From assembly GCF_900105865.1 (NCBI RefSeq), contig NZ_LT629804.1, positions 1,550,001 to 1,614,000 of the forward strand: a stretch of 64,000 nucleotides of DNA. Direction: 5' to 3'. Of this stretch, positions 16,919-26,700 are shown piece by piece. The position numbers and the translations under genes were made by a program. The DNA is from Arcanobacterium phocae (GTDB lineage: Bacteria > Actinomycetota > Actinomycetes > Actinomycetales > Actinomycetaceae). The first letter of the stretch is position 1. Every line of letters starts with the position of its first letter. The notes beneath the pieces are model-generated. The model saw nothing but the letters and a program-made list of their open reading frames with translations, searched no databases and was not told where the DNA came from.

Positions 16919-18039
16919 TAGCTATGCGGATGCTCCGAATACCATTTACGCAACACTTCGACGTTCTTAGAATGATCGTCAATGTTGTTGGCAAATAGAG
17001 TTTCGCCCGTGTCTAAATTAGTCGTAACAAAGAATAACCAGTCACCCGCTGGCGGATTTGCAGTTGCTTCGATAACCTTCAAGCTCGGGTTCGAAATGGG
17101 TGTAGGCGGTAAACCAGCATTCACGTAGGTGTTATAAGGATTGTCATTTTTTAGCTCATCTTCGGTAGGAATGCCACCGAATCTGCCAACTCCGTACAAC
17201 GTAGTCGAGTCCATTTGGAGCTTACCATTGACTTGACTGTCATCAACTAAACGATTCTCGATGACTCTCGCGACTTGGCCGTAATAGTCTGGCCAATTAA
17301 CTTCACGTTCAACAATCGATGCCACAATGATTGTACGTTGCCATTGGTCTCGTGGAAGATCAATTTTCTCTAAACCATGAATACGGTTAGCGACCATATC
17401 TGAAACGACTTCTTGCACAGTAGCATTGGTTCGAACAGTGTAGGTAGCTGGAGCTAGCCAACCTTCTGCATTCCCTTGAGCTTCATCAGGTAGCCCAATA
17501 GCCTTAGGATCATCAACGATCTTTTCCACGTCTTCTATAGGCGTATCCATTGTGTTAGCGATCCGCTCAATAACTTGTTTCTTAGCAAAGCCCTCCGGAA
17601 TGGTGATTTTTAATTCAGCACGGCTAGCTGGATCAAGCAAAGCAGAAACTGCACCTTGCCCAGACATCTTCATCTTAAGCTTGTATGCACCAGGCTGGAT
17701 TGATGCGGAACGCGGATCTGAGTTGAATGCGTCAACAAATGCCCGCTGCGAAGCTACAACATCTGCGTCAAGCAGAATTTTTGCCATCACAGAACCAGAA
17801 GCGCCTTCTGGTATTTCTAAAACGACCTCGCCACTACCGGGACCAGCATAATCTGTTACAGACTGACTATTGATCATGCTCTTCACATAGGGAACAGCTA
17901 CAACGGTTGCAGCGACCACCAAGACACACGTAAAAAAAAGAACAATTGCTGATCTGATCCGCTTCTTTCGCCGATATGCACGTCGAGTATTTGTCGGCTT
18001 CTTACGGTCGGTATCTAACGTTGTAAAAACTTCAGACAC
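16918..18039 (-). CDS. mltG: Endolytic transglycosylase MltG (YceG)
   Basis: A 373-residue membrane-anchored murein transglycosylase thought to trim nascent glycan strands. A basic N-terminus is followed by one membrane helix (about 30-50), a LysM-like part and the YceG domain. The catalytic glutamate lies in IVASIVEREVNWP, with MDSTTLYG and YNTYVNAGLPPTPISNPS after it. The start is the GTG at 18039, which directly abuts the ruvX TGA. The mltG-aroE-like order is usual in this phylum. Confidence 0.95.
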   Translation of the reverse strand: MSEVFTTLDTDRKKPTNTRRAYRRKKRIRSAIVLFFTCVLVVAATVVAVPYVKSMINSQSVTDYAGPGSGEVVLEIPEGASGSVMAKILLDADVVASQRAFVDAFNSDPRSASIQPGAYKLKMKMSGQGAVSALLDPASRAELKITIPEGFAKKQVIERIANTMDTPIEDVEKIVDDPKAIGLPDEAQGNAEGWLAPATYTVRTNATVQEVVSDMVANRIHGLEKIDLPRDQWQRTIIVASIVEREVNWPDYYGQVARVIENRLVDDSQVNGKLQMDSTTLYGVGRFGGIPTEDELKNDNPYNTYVNAGLPPTPISNPSLKVIEATANPPAGDWLFFVTTNLDTGETLFANNIDDHSKNVEVLRKWYSEHPHS

Positions 18040-18498
18040 TCATCTCTCCATCTCAATACGTTCCCCTGGAGGAAATCCAGTCGCGCGTTCCTGCGCTAGT
18101 GCACTCTCTAAAATAATAACTGCTGCTACCTGATCCACAACACTTCGATGAGTAATCTCTTTCCGCCCCGCCTCGTGAAGGAGGTTATGAGCAGTGACTG
18201 TGCTCAATCGTTCATCAACTAAGCACACCTGAACTGGTGCGATCTTGCGGGACAGTTGCTTTGCCCAGCGCCGCGCGTTTCGCGCTGATTTCCCTTCTGA
18301 ACCATCCATATTCAAGGGTAAGCCTACGATAACCTCGAGTGCGTCGAATTCTTGAACTAGTGCGATAACTGATGTGAAATCGTCCTTATAGCGCCGGTAG
18401 GTTGCAACCGGGGTAGCTAGGATGCCGGCGGTGTCGCTACGTGCGACACCTACCCGCACTTCACCAACGTCGACTGCAATACGCGCCCCTACTCGCAT
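18040..18498 (-). CDS. ruvX: Holliday junction resolvase-like nuclease RuvX (YqgF)
   Basis: A 152-residue RNase H-fold protein. The acidic motif IAVDVGEVRVGVA near the N-terminus, FDALEVIVGLPLNMDG and LVDERLSTVTAH in the middle, and the C-terminal VDQVAAVIILESAL are characteristic. The family is linked to pre-16S rRNA maturation in E. coli and to DNA junction resolution in mycobacteria. It sits 18 bases after alaS and abuts mltG, the conserved alaS-ruvX-mltG order. Confidence 0.95.
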   Translation of the reverse strand: MRVGARIAVDVGEVRVGVARSDTAGILATPVATYRRYKDDFTSVIALVQEFDALEVIVGLPLNMDGSEGKSARNARRWAKQLSRKIAPVQVCLVDERLSTVTAHNLLHEAGRKEITHRSVVDQVAAVIILESALAQERATGFPPGERIEMER

Positions 18499-18516
18499 GA
18501 TGAAACTTTCGTCACC

Positions 18517-21186
18517 TTAGCGTTGCTGTATTGCAGATGCGATACCATCAAACGCTGCGTCAATCTTGCTAGCATCGGTACCACCGCCTTGAGCTATATC
18601 GGGCTTGCCGCCACCACCGCCACCAAGAATCTTTGCAGCTGTAGAAACAAGAGCACCTGCTTTAATGCCTAAGGAACGTGCTTCATCACTTGTCGCGATA
18701 ACAATTGTTGGCCTTCCCTTGGCAACACCGGTTAGTGCCACCACTGACGGTGTTCGTCCTAACCGATCACGAAGATTCATCACTGCTACACGAACATCAT
18801 CCGCAGAAGCAACGTCTCCCAGATTATGCGTGATAACCGTAACTCCGGCAATCTCCTTGCGTTTATCTAAAACAGATGCCAGTTGCGAAAGCATCTTTTC
18901 TTTCCGTAATTCTGCAAGTTCCTTATCCGCAGCTTTTAGACGTCCAAGAAGTGCATCAATATGCTCAGGCAACTCTTCCGGACGAACGTGAGTCAACGTT
19001 GAAAGCTGGGAAACAAGTGCACGTTCTCGGGCTTCAGCCGCATACGCACCTTGCCCCACCAACGCTTCGATTCGCCGTACACCAGAACCGATCGAGGATT
19101 CTCCTACCACACTTACTAAACCGAGAGCACCGGAAGCTGGAACATGGGTACCTGCACACAATTCACGAGACCAATCTCCGCCGATCGATACAACGCGTAC
19201 CTCAGAACCATATTTTTCGCCAAAAAGCGCCATCGCACCTGAAGCACGTGCGGCATCAATACTCATGATTTCGTCGGTTACTGCAAGGTTTTCTTGCAAT
19301 CGCTCGTTGACGCGCGATTCAATATTGCTAAGAATACTAGCTGGAACCTGTTGTCCATGGCGGAAATCGAAACGCAACCGTGAAGGCGAGTTCTCTGAAC
19401 CAGCCTGTGTAGCCTCTTCTCCTAGATATTCATGCAACGCCTTATGCACCATGTGGGTCGCGGTATGTGCACGCGCAATCTGTTCTCTGCGCACTACATC
19501 AATGGCCGAATATACTGCATCATCTAGAGCAATGGAGCCTTCGGTTAGCGTGCCACGGTGAACGAAGAGTCCCTTAATAGGCATCTGAACATCTGTAACA
19601 TCAACAATTCCCCCGCCGGCAACAGTAATACGGCCATGGTCTGCCAATTGACCACCTTGTTCAGCCCAAAATGGGGTCTGATCCAAAATGATATCAACCT
19701 GAGCTGGAGCCTCGACTGCACCAACGGATACACCGTCTTGCAGCAATCCAACAACTTTGCCATCTGCTAAATAATCGGTGTAACCGAGGAAACGAGTATC
19801 CCCACCATTGGCTTGGATCTCGTGGTAGACAGTGGCATCCACATGACCGGTTTTCTTCGCTTGTGCATCCGCACGAGCCCGGTCTTTCTGCTCTTGCATA
19901 AGACGCCGGAATCCCTTTTCATCAACTGATATCCCTTTTTCTGAAGCCATTTCCAAGGTCAAATCAATTGGGAATCCATAAGTATCGTGCAAAGTAAATG
20001 CAGCATCTCCAGGAAGCTGAGCTCCATCCTCTTTAGCTTTCGCAGCAGCCTGCTCAAAAATCTGGGTGCCTGCAGTCAATGTACGACGGAACGCCTGTTC
20101 TTCTCCATATGCAATCTGCGAGATCTGCGCAAAATTTTCTTCCAGCACCGGATACGAATCTTTCATCGCATCCTTGGTTACCGGAAGTAGCTGAGGGTAG
20201 GCGACATCGCTGTATCCGAGTAAACGCACTGAGCGAACCGCACGTCGAATCAAGCGTCGGAGGACGTATCCCCTACCATCATTACCAGGACGCACGCCAT
20301 CGGCGATGAGCATCATCGAAGAACGAACGTGATCAGCGACCACACGCATGAGAATATCATCGTCTTCATTCTGCCCATAGGTCTTACCGGTAATTCTCTC
20401 AACTGCTTGAATTACCGGGTAAACTTCATCTGTTTCATACATATTGCTTTTACCTTGCAATAGGTAAGCAATACGTTCTAGACCGGCACCAGTATCAATA
20501 GCAGTTTGATCTAGTTCACCAAGAATTGGGAAGTTCTTTCCTTCGCCCTCACCTCGTAAGTACTGGTCGAATACAAGGTTCCAGATTTCGAGATAACGAT
20601 CACCACCGGGATCAACATTTCCGCCGACGGCTTCAGGTCCGAACTCCGGACCACGATCATAATGGATCTCCGCACACGAACCAGCAGGCCCGGGCTGTCC
20701 AGTTGACCAGAAAATTTCCTCTCGAGTCAGTTTGACAATATGACGTGGATCGAGGCCGATCACTTTCGTCATATGTTCGAACGAGACTTCGTCTTCTTCC
20801 CAAATCGTTACCCACAGACGGTCTTTGTCGAGTCCGTACCCGCCTTCTTCAACCGACGACGTCAGCAAGCCGAATGCAAGATCCAACGCACCCTCTTTGA
20901 AGTAGTCTCCAAAAGAGAAATTGCCACACATCTGAAAGAACGTACCGTGACGAGTAGTTCGACCGACGTTATCTATGTCGTTTGTACGAATACATTTTTG
21001 TACCGAAGCTATACGAGGATATGGAGACTTTTCGGTACCGATAATATAAGGAGTAAACGGCACCATTCCAGCAATAGTAAACAGAATAGAAGGATCTGGA
21101 GATATGAGTGAAACTGACTCAGCGATATGGTGGCCATGCTTAGCAAAGTAATCCAACCAACGTTGACGAATCTCAGCAGTGCGCAT
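18517..21186 (-). CDS. alaS: Alanyl-tRNA synthetase
   Basis: An 889-residue class II synthetase with all parts present: the N-terminal aminoacylation core (MRTAEIRQRWLDYFAKHGH), the editing domain with its zinc ligands (ARAHTATHMVHKAL, then RELCAGTHV), and the C-Ala tail ending in a glycine run GGGGGGKPDIAQGGG. It leads the minus-strand alaS-ruvX-mltG block. The 160 bases upstream (21187-21346) hold the rpsD terminator and no T-box leader that I can recognise. Confidence 0.98.
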   Translation of the reverse strand: MRTAEIRQRWLDYFAKHGHHIAESVSLISPDPSILFTIAGMVPFTPYIIGTEKSPYPRIASVQKCIRTNDIDNVGRTTRHGTFFQMCGNFSFGDYFKEGALDLAFGLLTSSVEEGGYGLDKDRLWVTIWEEDEVSFEHMTKVIGLDPRHIVKLTREEIFWSTGQPGPAGSCAEIHYDRGPEFGPEAVGGNVDPGGDRYLEIWNLVFDQYLRGEGEGKNFPILGELDQTAIDTGAGLERIAYLLQGKSNMYETDEVYPVIQAVERITGKTYGQNEDDDILMRVVADHVRSSMMLIADGVRPGNDGRGYVLRRLIRRAVRSVRLLGYSDVAYPQLLPVTKDAMKDSYPVLEENFAQISQIAYGEEQAFRRTLTAGTQIFEQAAAKAKEDGAQLPGDAAFTLHDTYGFPIDLTLEMASEKGISVDEKGFRRLMQEQKDRARADAQAKKTGHVDATVYHEIQANGGDTRFLGYTDYLADGKVVGLLQDGVSVGAVEAPAQVDIILDQTPFWAEQGGQLADHGRITVAGGGIVDVTDVQMPIKGLFVHRGTLTEGSIALDDAVYSAIDVVRREQIARAHTATHMVHKALHEYLGEEATQAGSENSPSRLRFDFRHGQQVPASILSNIESRVNERLQENLAVTDEIMSIDAARASGAMALFGEKYGSEVRVVSIGGDWSRELCAGTHVPASGALGLVSVVGESSIGSGVRRIEALVGQGAYAAEARERALVSQLSTLTHVRPEELPEHIDALLGRLKAADKELAELRKEKMLSQLASVLDKRKEIAGVTVITHNLGDVASADDVRVAVMNLRDRLGRTPSVVALTGVAKGRPTIVIATSDEARSLGIKAGALVSTAAKILGGGGGGKPDIAQGGGTDASKIDAAFDGIASAIQQR

Positions 21187-21299
21187 AATGACAATTCCTT
21201 ATAATTACGATGCCGCGGTTTACGGCGATACTAGCTAGTAGTTTACCGGTCATCCGGCTAGTGTTACAGATCTTAAGATGTGGTGGTATACACGGAATA

Positions 21300-21333
21300 A
21301 AAACGCGCCACGGCATGAACCATGGCGCGTTTT
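21300..21333 (-). terminator. Terminator after rpsD
   Basis: Arms AAAACGCGCCACGG and CCATGGCGCGTTTT pair over 14 positions with one mismatch around a 6-base loop. A and T runs flank both sides. It lies 13 bases past the rpsD stop on the minus strand and insulates alaS. Confidence 0.9.
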
Positions 21334-21346
21334 AAAATGCTTACGA

Positions 21347-21967
21347 TCAGCGCGAGTAGAATTCGACGACCATCTGAACATCACAGGTGATCGGAACTTC
21401 CGCACGCTTTGGACGGCGGATCAATTCAAAGCGAAGCTTTTCAAGTTCAACCTTCATGTACTCTGGAACAGCTGGGAGCACTGAAGCATGCTGACCCTGA
21501 GCTGCAGCAAGGAATTGAGCAGATGCCTGCGAACGTGGCTTAACCTGAACGACCTGTCCTGGCTTTACCCGGAACGACGGGCGATCAACCAACTTGCCGT
21601 CAACGAGAATGTGACGGTGAACTACAACCTGACGAGCCTGTGCAATGGTACGTGCAAAACCAGCACGTAGAACAAGCGCATCAAGACGCATTTCGAGTAG
21701 CTCAACTAGGTTCTCACCAGACATACCCTCAATACGACGAGCTTCGTCCCAAACCTTGCGAAGCTGTGCCTCACGAATACCGTACTGTGCACGCAGGCGC
21801 TGCTTTTCCTTCAAACGAACTGAGTAGTCAGATTCCTTAACTCGGCCACGTCCATGCTCACCTGGACGGTAGGGACGACGCTGCATGTAACGCTCTGCCT
21901 TTGGGGTAAGAGCGAGACCTAGTGCGCGCGACTTGCGCACGAGTTTACGGGCACGATTAGTTGCCAT
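21347..21967 (-). CDS. rpsD: 30S ribosomal protein S4
   Basis: A 206-residue primary rRNA-binding protein of the small subunit. The start at 21967 gives MATNRARKLVRKSRALG and is preceded by AGGAGAA. A longer frame starting at 21994 lies in the leader and is not needed. The N-terminus lacks the zinc cysteines found in some S4 proteins. The S4 domain is clear (EMRLDALVLRAGFARTIAQA, then VNGR-like VDGKLVDRP). It stands alone, not in the alpha operon, which is usual in actinobacteria outside the S13-S11 cluster. A structured leader precedes it. Confidence 0.97.
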   Translation of the reverse strand: MATNRARKLVRKSRALGLALTPKAERYMQRRPYRPGEHGRGRVKESDYSVRLKEKQRLRAQYGIREAQLRKVWDEARRIEGMSGENLVELLEMRLDALVLRAGFARTIAQARQVVVHRHILVDGKLVDRPSFRVKPGQVVQVKPRSQASAQFLAAAQGQHASVLPAVPEYMKVELEKLRFELIRRPKRAEVPITCDVQMVVEFYSR

Positions 21968-22060
21968 TATTTTCTCCTGTCGATAAATTAGCACTCAGAC
22001 TAATCTGAGCGGGGCCACCGCAACGGCTAAGACCCCAGGCGTTGCGATAAACGCAACCTG
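21968..22060 (-). promoter_or_regulatory. Structured rpsD 5' leader, candidate S4 autoregulatory RNA
   Basis: On the minus strand three hairpins follow each other before the rpsD start. The first is CAGGTTGCG/CGCAACGCCTG (22036-22060). The second is closed by GGGG/CCCC (22011-22036) around an inner GCCG/CGGT stem. The third is CTCAGA/TCTGAG (21994-22009). They are packed into about 90 bases between rarA and rpsD. S4 represses its own message through leader RNA in other bacteria. That this leader does the same is inference. Confidence 0.5.
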
Positions 22061-22075
22061 ACAAGGATAGCACGT

Positions 22076-23404
22076 TCAACTCCTCAAAATCTTGTTAATA
22101 CGCGCTAGCCGAGAGGTGATTTGAGCCTCGAAACCGCGTCCTGAGGGAACGTAATACTGTTTTTCTTCCAGCTCATCTGGTAGATAAACTTGCTTGACCA
22201 CACCAGCTGGATCATCGTGGGGATAAATGTAATTAGTATTTTGGCTGACGCTCTTTGCAGCCACTCTAGATGCAGTCACACTCTGATCGCGTAAATGCGC
22301 TGGCACCTGTCCAATATTTCCGGCACGAACATCAGCGATTGCTTGGTTAATTGCGAGATAGGCCCGATTAGATTTAGGAGCAGTTGCTAAATGAACAACT
22401 GCTTCTGCAAGAATAATGCGTGCTTCCGGCATGCCGACCAAAGCTACCGCCTGCGCTGCTGCAGTTGCTGTTTGTAATGCTGATGGGTCTGCCATGCCTA
22501 TATCCTCAGCCGCGCTAATCATTATTCTACGTGCAACGAACCTAGGGTCCTCCCCAGCTTCAAGCATTCGCGCCAAATAATGGATTGCAGCATCAACGTC
22601 TGAACCACGGATGGATTTTATAAATGCGGAGATAACATCGTAGTGCTGATCGCCATTTTTGTCGTATCTCACTGCGTGTACGTCAATCGCGTGTTCCACA
22701 TCAGACAAAGCAATATGCCGATTACCAGCAGAACCAGCAGCTTCCAATATGGTCAATGCACGGCGACCATCTGCGCCCGCCAACCGTACGATATGATCAC
22801 GTGCATCTGCTTCGAGGACAATGTGCCCGCCATAGCCGCGCTCATCGCGAACAGCACGATCCAATAGAGTCGCAATATTGTCTGAGCTTAATGGGCGTAA
22901 AGTAAGTAGGAGCGAGCGAGACAACAGCGGCGCAATGACCGAAAAACTAGGATTTTCTGTGGTCGCAGCAACTAGAATAACCCAACCGTTTTCAACAGCC
23001 GGAAGCAATGCATCTTGCTGGGACTTGGAAAACCGATGGACTTCGTCGATGAAAAGCACCGTCTCTTCACCATGCACTGCCAGCAAATTCCGGGCCTGTT
23101 CAATATTGGCCCGTACCTGGGAAACCCCAGCAGACACTGCCGAAATTTCTACAAAATGCCGATTACTTGACTGAGCAACCAGATAGGCCAGTGTGGTTTT
23201 TCCAATTCCTGGTGGCCCCCACAGGATAACCGAACTCGGCATACCTGTTGTGCCAGGCTCAATCAAGCGACGGAGGGGTTGCCCTTCGCCGAGTAAGTGC
23301 TCCTGCCCCACGACTTCCGCTATGCTTCTTGGACGCATACGCACTGCAAGCGGGGAATGCACGCTTTGTTGGTCCGCTACTGATGACGATTCAAAAAGAT
23401 CCAC
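22076..23404 (-). CDS. rarA: Replication-associated recombination protein A (MgsA/RarA AAA+ ATPase)
   Basis: A 442-residue AAA+ ATPase that acts at stalled replication forks. I chose the GTG at 23404 because it gives VDLFESS, the usual N-terminus ahead of [17 protein letters not shown]. The ATG at 23521 would run into the divergent MMPL gene. Walker A is GPPGIGKTT (about 63-71) and Walker B is [10 protein letters not shown]. The C-terminal tetramerisation region includes [19 protein letters not shown]. It is upstream of rpsD on the same strand, as in many actinobacteria. Confidence 0.94.
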   Translation of the reverse strand: MDLFESSSVADQQSVHSPLAVRMRPRSIAEVVGQEHLLGEGQPLRRLIEPGTTGMPSSVILWGPPGIGKTTLAYLVAQSSNRHFVEISAVSAGVSQVRANIEQARNLLAVHGEETVLFIDEVHRFSKSQQDALLPAVENGWVILVAATTENPSFSVIAPLLSRSLLLTLRPLSSDNIATLLDRAVRDERGYGGHIVLEADARDHIVRLAGADGRRALTILEAAGSAGNRHIALSDVEHAIDVHAVRYDKNGDQHYDVISAFIKSIRGSDVDAAIHYLARMLEAGEDPRFVARRIMISAAEDIGMADPSALQTATAAAQAVALVGMPEARIILAEAVVHLATAPKSNRAYLAINQAIADVRAGNIGQVPAHLRDQSVTASRVAAKSVSQNTNYIYPHDDPAGVVKQVYLPDELEEKQYYVPSGRGFEAQITSRLARINKILRS

Positions 23405-23500
23405 GTCTCTAACCTTACCGAACCTAAATAAACAATTCGTCATTAGCATAAAGCTTGGAAGAAACCACCAGCTAAACGTAATTTGTGCCACAATAAAAGT

Positions 23501-25930
23501 ATGTTTACGTGGTTGGGTCAAAAAGTTTCTTATAGGCCAAAAACAGTTATCGCACTGTGGGTCATTCTCGCATTAGTTGGGGCATTTGGAGCGTTGTCAG
23601 GATTCGGACAAGGTAACCTGTTAGCCCGAATGAATTCATCAGAATCCATGATCCCAGGTTCTGAATCAGACAAAGTACTCGAAGTTGCTGGCGCAGCAGG
23701 ACAAGGCGAGAATATCGTTGTCCTCGTAGAGAACGTTTCAGCTGAGGAAGCAGAGTCCGAACTAGCAGATTTTCGCGCTGGCGTTCTAGATCTCCCCCAT
23801 GTCACCAGTGTTAATGACCCTATCAACGTTAATAATCAATTTGTTGCTGAGCTCGACAAACAGCTCAAGTCTGCAGTGGAAGAAAGCATTGCAAATAACC
23901 AAACATTGATCGATACAGCCGTAGCGGTAGCACTTGAATCGTCACGCGATGTGCTATCTCAGGCGCGTGCGTTCGGTGGTGAACAGGCTGAACGCCAAGC
24001 TCGAGAAGCTATTATTTCCCAAGCTACAGATCAAGTACGGACAAAAATCTCTGAGAAAGTTACTACCGAAGCCAAACAACGGATGGCAGCATTGCAAAAT
24101 CCATCCGATTCCTTCAAAAATGGACAGAACTTCGTTGCGGTTGTTCAGCTAGCTCCCGGACACTATCCAGAAACTGTAGCCGACGTCGATAAATCAGTAA
24201 CTGATTTGCAAACCGGGCTTCGTACACATCACCCTGATGCAAAAGCCGGAGCGCTTTCGATGACTTTAGCCAAAGATGTCATCTTGGAACAAACTGCAGA
24301 AGATCTCGTCACTGGGGAAATAGTTGGTCTGCCAATCGCGCTTATCCTACTTATCATAGTTTTTGGCGGTATTATTGCTGCTGGTCTTCCGCTTGGTTCT
24401 GCACTAGTGTCCATAGCCATTGGTTTGGGCATGGTCTGGGGTCTAACCTTTATAACGAATGTTGACAATTTTATTCTCAACATTGTTTCTCTTATTGGAC
24501 TCGCGCTCTCTATTGATTATGGTCTGCTAATAGTGTCCCGCTACCGAGAAGAGATCGCCAAAAGAGTTACCAGTTCAGAAGATCCATTGTTGCAAGAGCA
24601 CGTTATTGAAGCAGTTCAAACAACAATTGCCTCGGCAGGACGTACTGTAGCTTTTTCTGCACTTACCATCGCATTTGCCATAAGCGGGCTTATGGTTATG
24701 AATGCTCCTATGCTGCGTATGATCGCTATCGGCGGAGTAATAGTTACGATACTCGCAGTTACAACCGCAGTAACGCTCGTCCCTGCACTGATTGTGGTGT
24801 CGGGTAAAAAACTTGCTCTACCGGCAAAACTTTCACAGTTACCGGTCATGCGGTCACTTTTTAAACTCGTTGGAGATTCAGCGTCCGATCGTGGCGCTTT
24901 TTCGGCGCTTGCCCGATGGGTTCATCGTTATCCGTGGCCAGTAATGGTCACAACACTGGTGATTCTGGCAGTGGTAGCCGCACCAATTTTCACTGTTTCA
25001 TTGCGGTCGAACTTCATCGAGTATCTTCCAAGTGACTCACGTGAAAAAGAGGTCTCAGCAGTTATTGAACGCGACTTCCCCGACTTTGCTACCCCGTCTG
25101 GCACCATTCTTGCAGAAACAGACGAAAAATCAGCACTACCATTCGTGAAACAGATCGAAACAATTCCCGGAGTTACCCAGGTACATTCCCCTCAAGTTAT
25201 CGACGACGGAGTACTTATCAATTTCAATGTCGATTCAGCCGATCCTGTAGGACCAGCAGTTACCAAGGTAGTACAACAAATACGTGACCTCGATACCAGT
25301 TACCCGCACTACGTTGGTGGTGCGGCCGCGCTCCAAATGGACTTCAACGCATCTAATAGAGTTGATGCCCCGTTGGCATTGGGCATCGTCGCTTTGGCAG
25401 TAATCCTCTTGCTCTTCTTTATGACTGGTTCTGTTGTAGCACCATTCACAGCACTAATTATCAATGGCCTATCGCTTCTCGCGGGGCTAGGAGGCGGAGC
25501 CTTCCTATTTAATAATGGATACTTGGGCCTCCCCCAAACCAACGGACTTGAAACTTTTGTAGTAGCATCCGCGATCGCATTTGGTTTTGGTTTAGCTATG
25601 GATTATGAGGTCTTTCTACTGGCGAGAATCAAAGAATTTTGGGACGACGGCGAATCCAACGACTTAGCTGTTGAACATGGATTGCAGCGTTCAGGCCGAA
25701 TAATTACCTCCGCAGCAGCAATTATCGTTGCAGTCTTTATCGGATTCGTTTTCGGAGACCTAATTGCGGTAAAACAAATCGGAGTGGTTCTGGCAATTAT
25801 CGTGATAGTTGACGCAACGATCGTGCGTTTACTATTAGTTCCAGCAACGATGACAATCCTCGGTAAATGGAACTGGTGGGCACCGCGCCCGCTAAGAAAA
25901 CTACACAAGCGGTTTGGAATAAAGCACTAA
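23501..25930 (+). CDS. MMPL-family RND transporter
   Basis: An 809-residue polytopic exporter with the MMPL layout: one N-terminal helix, a large extracytoplasmic domain, a block of membrane helices, then a second helix, domain and helix block. Family motifs visible are [18 protein letters not shown] in the first half and [19 protein letters not shown] in the second, each with the Asp-Tyr pair thought to carry protons. I chose ATG 23501 (MFTWLGQKV) over ATG 23483. No clear Shine-Dalgarno is seen. It is divergent from rarA and convergent with the GNAT gene (3-base overlap of stops). The substrate is unknown. Confidence 0.92.
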   Translation: MFTWLGQKVSYRPKTVIALWVILALVGAFGALSGFGQGNLLARMNSSESMIPGSESDKVLEVAGAAGQGENIVVLVENVSAEEAESELADFRAGVLDLPHVTSVNDPINVNNQFVAELDKQLKSAVEESIANNQTLIDTAVAVALESSRDVLSQARAFGGEQAERQAREAIISQATDQVRTKISEKVTTEAKQRMAALQNPSDSFKNGQNFVAVVQLAPGHYPETVADVDKSVTDLQTGLRTHHPDAKAGALSMTLAKDVILEQTAEDLVTGEIVGLPIALILLIIVFGGIIAAGLPLGSALVSIAIGLGMVWGLTFITNVDNFILNIVSLIGLALSIDYGLLIVSRYREEIAKRVTSSEDPLLQEHVIEAVQTTIASAGRTVAFSALTIAFAISGLMVMNAPMLRMIAIGGVIVTILAVTTAVTLVPALIVVSGKKLALPAKLSQLPVMRSLFKLVGDSASDRGAFSALARWVHRYPWPVMVTTLVILAVVAAPIFTVSLRSNFIEYLPSDSREKEVSAVIERDFPDFATPSGTILAETDEKSALPFVKQIETIPGVTQVHSPQVIDDGVLINFNVDSADPVGPAVTKVVQQIRDLDTSYPHYVGGAAALQMDFNASNRVDAPLALGIVALAVILLLFFMTGSVVAPFTALIINGLSLLAGLGGGAFLFNNGYLGLPQTNGLETFVVASAIAFGFGLAMDYEVFLLARIKEFWDDGESNDLAVEHGLQRSGRIITSAAAIIVAVFIGFVFGDLIAVKQIGVVLAIIVIVDATIVRLLLVPATMTILGKWNWWAPRPLRKLHKRFGIKH

Positions 25931-26685
25931 CCTAATTCTACAAAAGGTTCACGGCGTCCATGAATCAATGAGGCGCCGTGAGTCATTCCAATGCGTTCAT
26001 ATAGCTTACGTGCGGGGTTATTCCACGCCCACATGGTAAATTGCACTGTTTCTAAACTGGATAAAAGCTGATTAATTGCTCCCACCATTATCGCAGCAGC
26101 ATAGCCTTTACCACGATACGCAGGTTTCGTCCCTAGACCGTGTAGATAGGCGTGCTCCGCAAAAGTGTCATAGCCAACAACAGCCACAATGGTGTCATTT
26201 TCTCGCAGAATGAACCATGATAACGATTCAAAGAAACTGTGCGCTTCGCTCAACGGATTCGACTCGTATAACACAGCTCTAATCTGAGAAGACATCGCTG
26301 CTAGTTCTAACGAGCCGTGAGGAAGATGCTCTACTCGTTGGACACCCGGCACCGGCAAAAGCTCTGATTCTGCATAATAAAAATCCCAGCCCCAGCCAAA
26401 AGACGGCCCAAAATAGTCCTTCATGTCGTCAGTTAAAGCAACATAAAGGCTCGTCGACATCAACGTCCACTCCGGCTGAGGAAATGAGCTACGAACTATT
26501 TCTAGCTGTTCGATCGATTGATCAATCTCGCCATAAATGGCTAAACTCAGTTTTCCACGATTCGACCCGTATAGGACAGCGCATCTTTCATCTTCATATG
26601 TATAAAATTGCTTTTCATCGCCCCACTCGTGGCGAACACACAATTGCCACACAGGAGTGTTGACGCCACTACCTCGAAACATCAT
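25927..26685 (-). CDS. Two-part GNAT-family N-acetyltransferase
   Basis: A 252-residue protein. The C-terminal half is a GNAT fold with the acetyl-CoA motif GLGTKPAYRGKGYAAAIM (about 194-211) and the usual NNPARKLYERIGM ending. The N-terminal half (about 1-130) is a weaker domain with no motif I recognise, possibly a degenerate second GNAT repeat. It lies 15 bases after the L,D-transpeptidase gene and probably shares its transcript. The stop codon overlaps that of the convergent MMPL gene. The substrate is unknown. Confidence 0.85.
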   Translation of the reverse strand: MMFRGSGVNTPVWQLCVRHEWGDEKQFYTYEDERCAVLYGSNRGKLSLAIYGEIDQSIEQLEIVRSSFPQPEWTLMSTSLYVALTDDMKDYFGPSFGWGWDFYYAESELLPVPGVQRVEHLPHGSLELAAMSSQIRAVLYESNPLSEAHSFFESLSWFILRENDTIVAVVGYDTFAEHAYLHGLGTKPAYRGKGYAAAIMVGAINQLLSSLETVQFTMWAWNNPARKLYERIGMTHGASLIHGRREPFVELG

Positions 26686-26700
26686 CGTCGCACATGAGTA

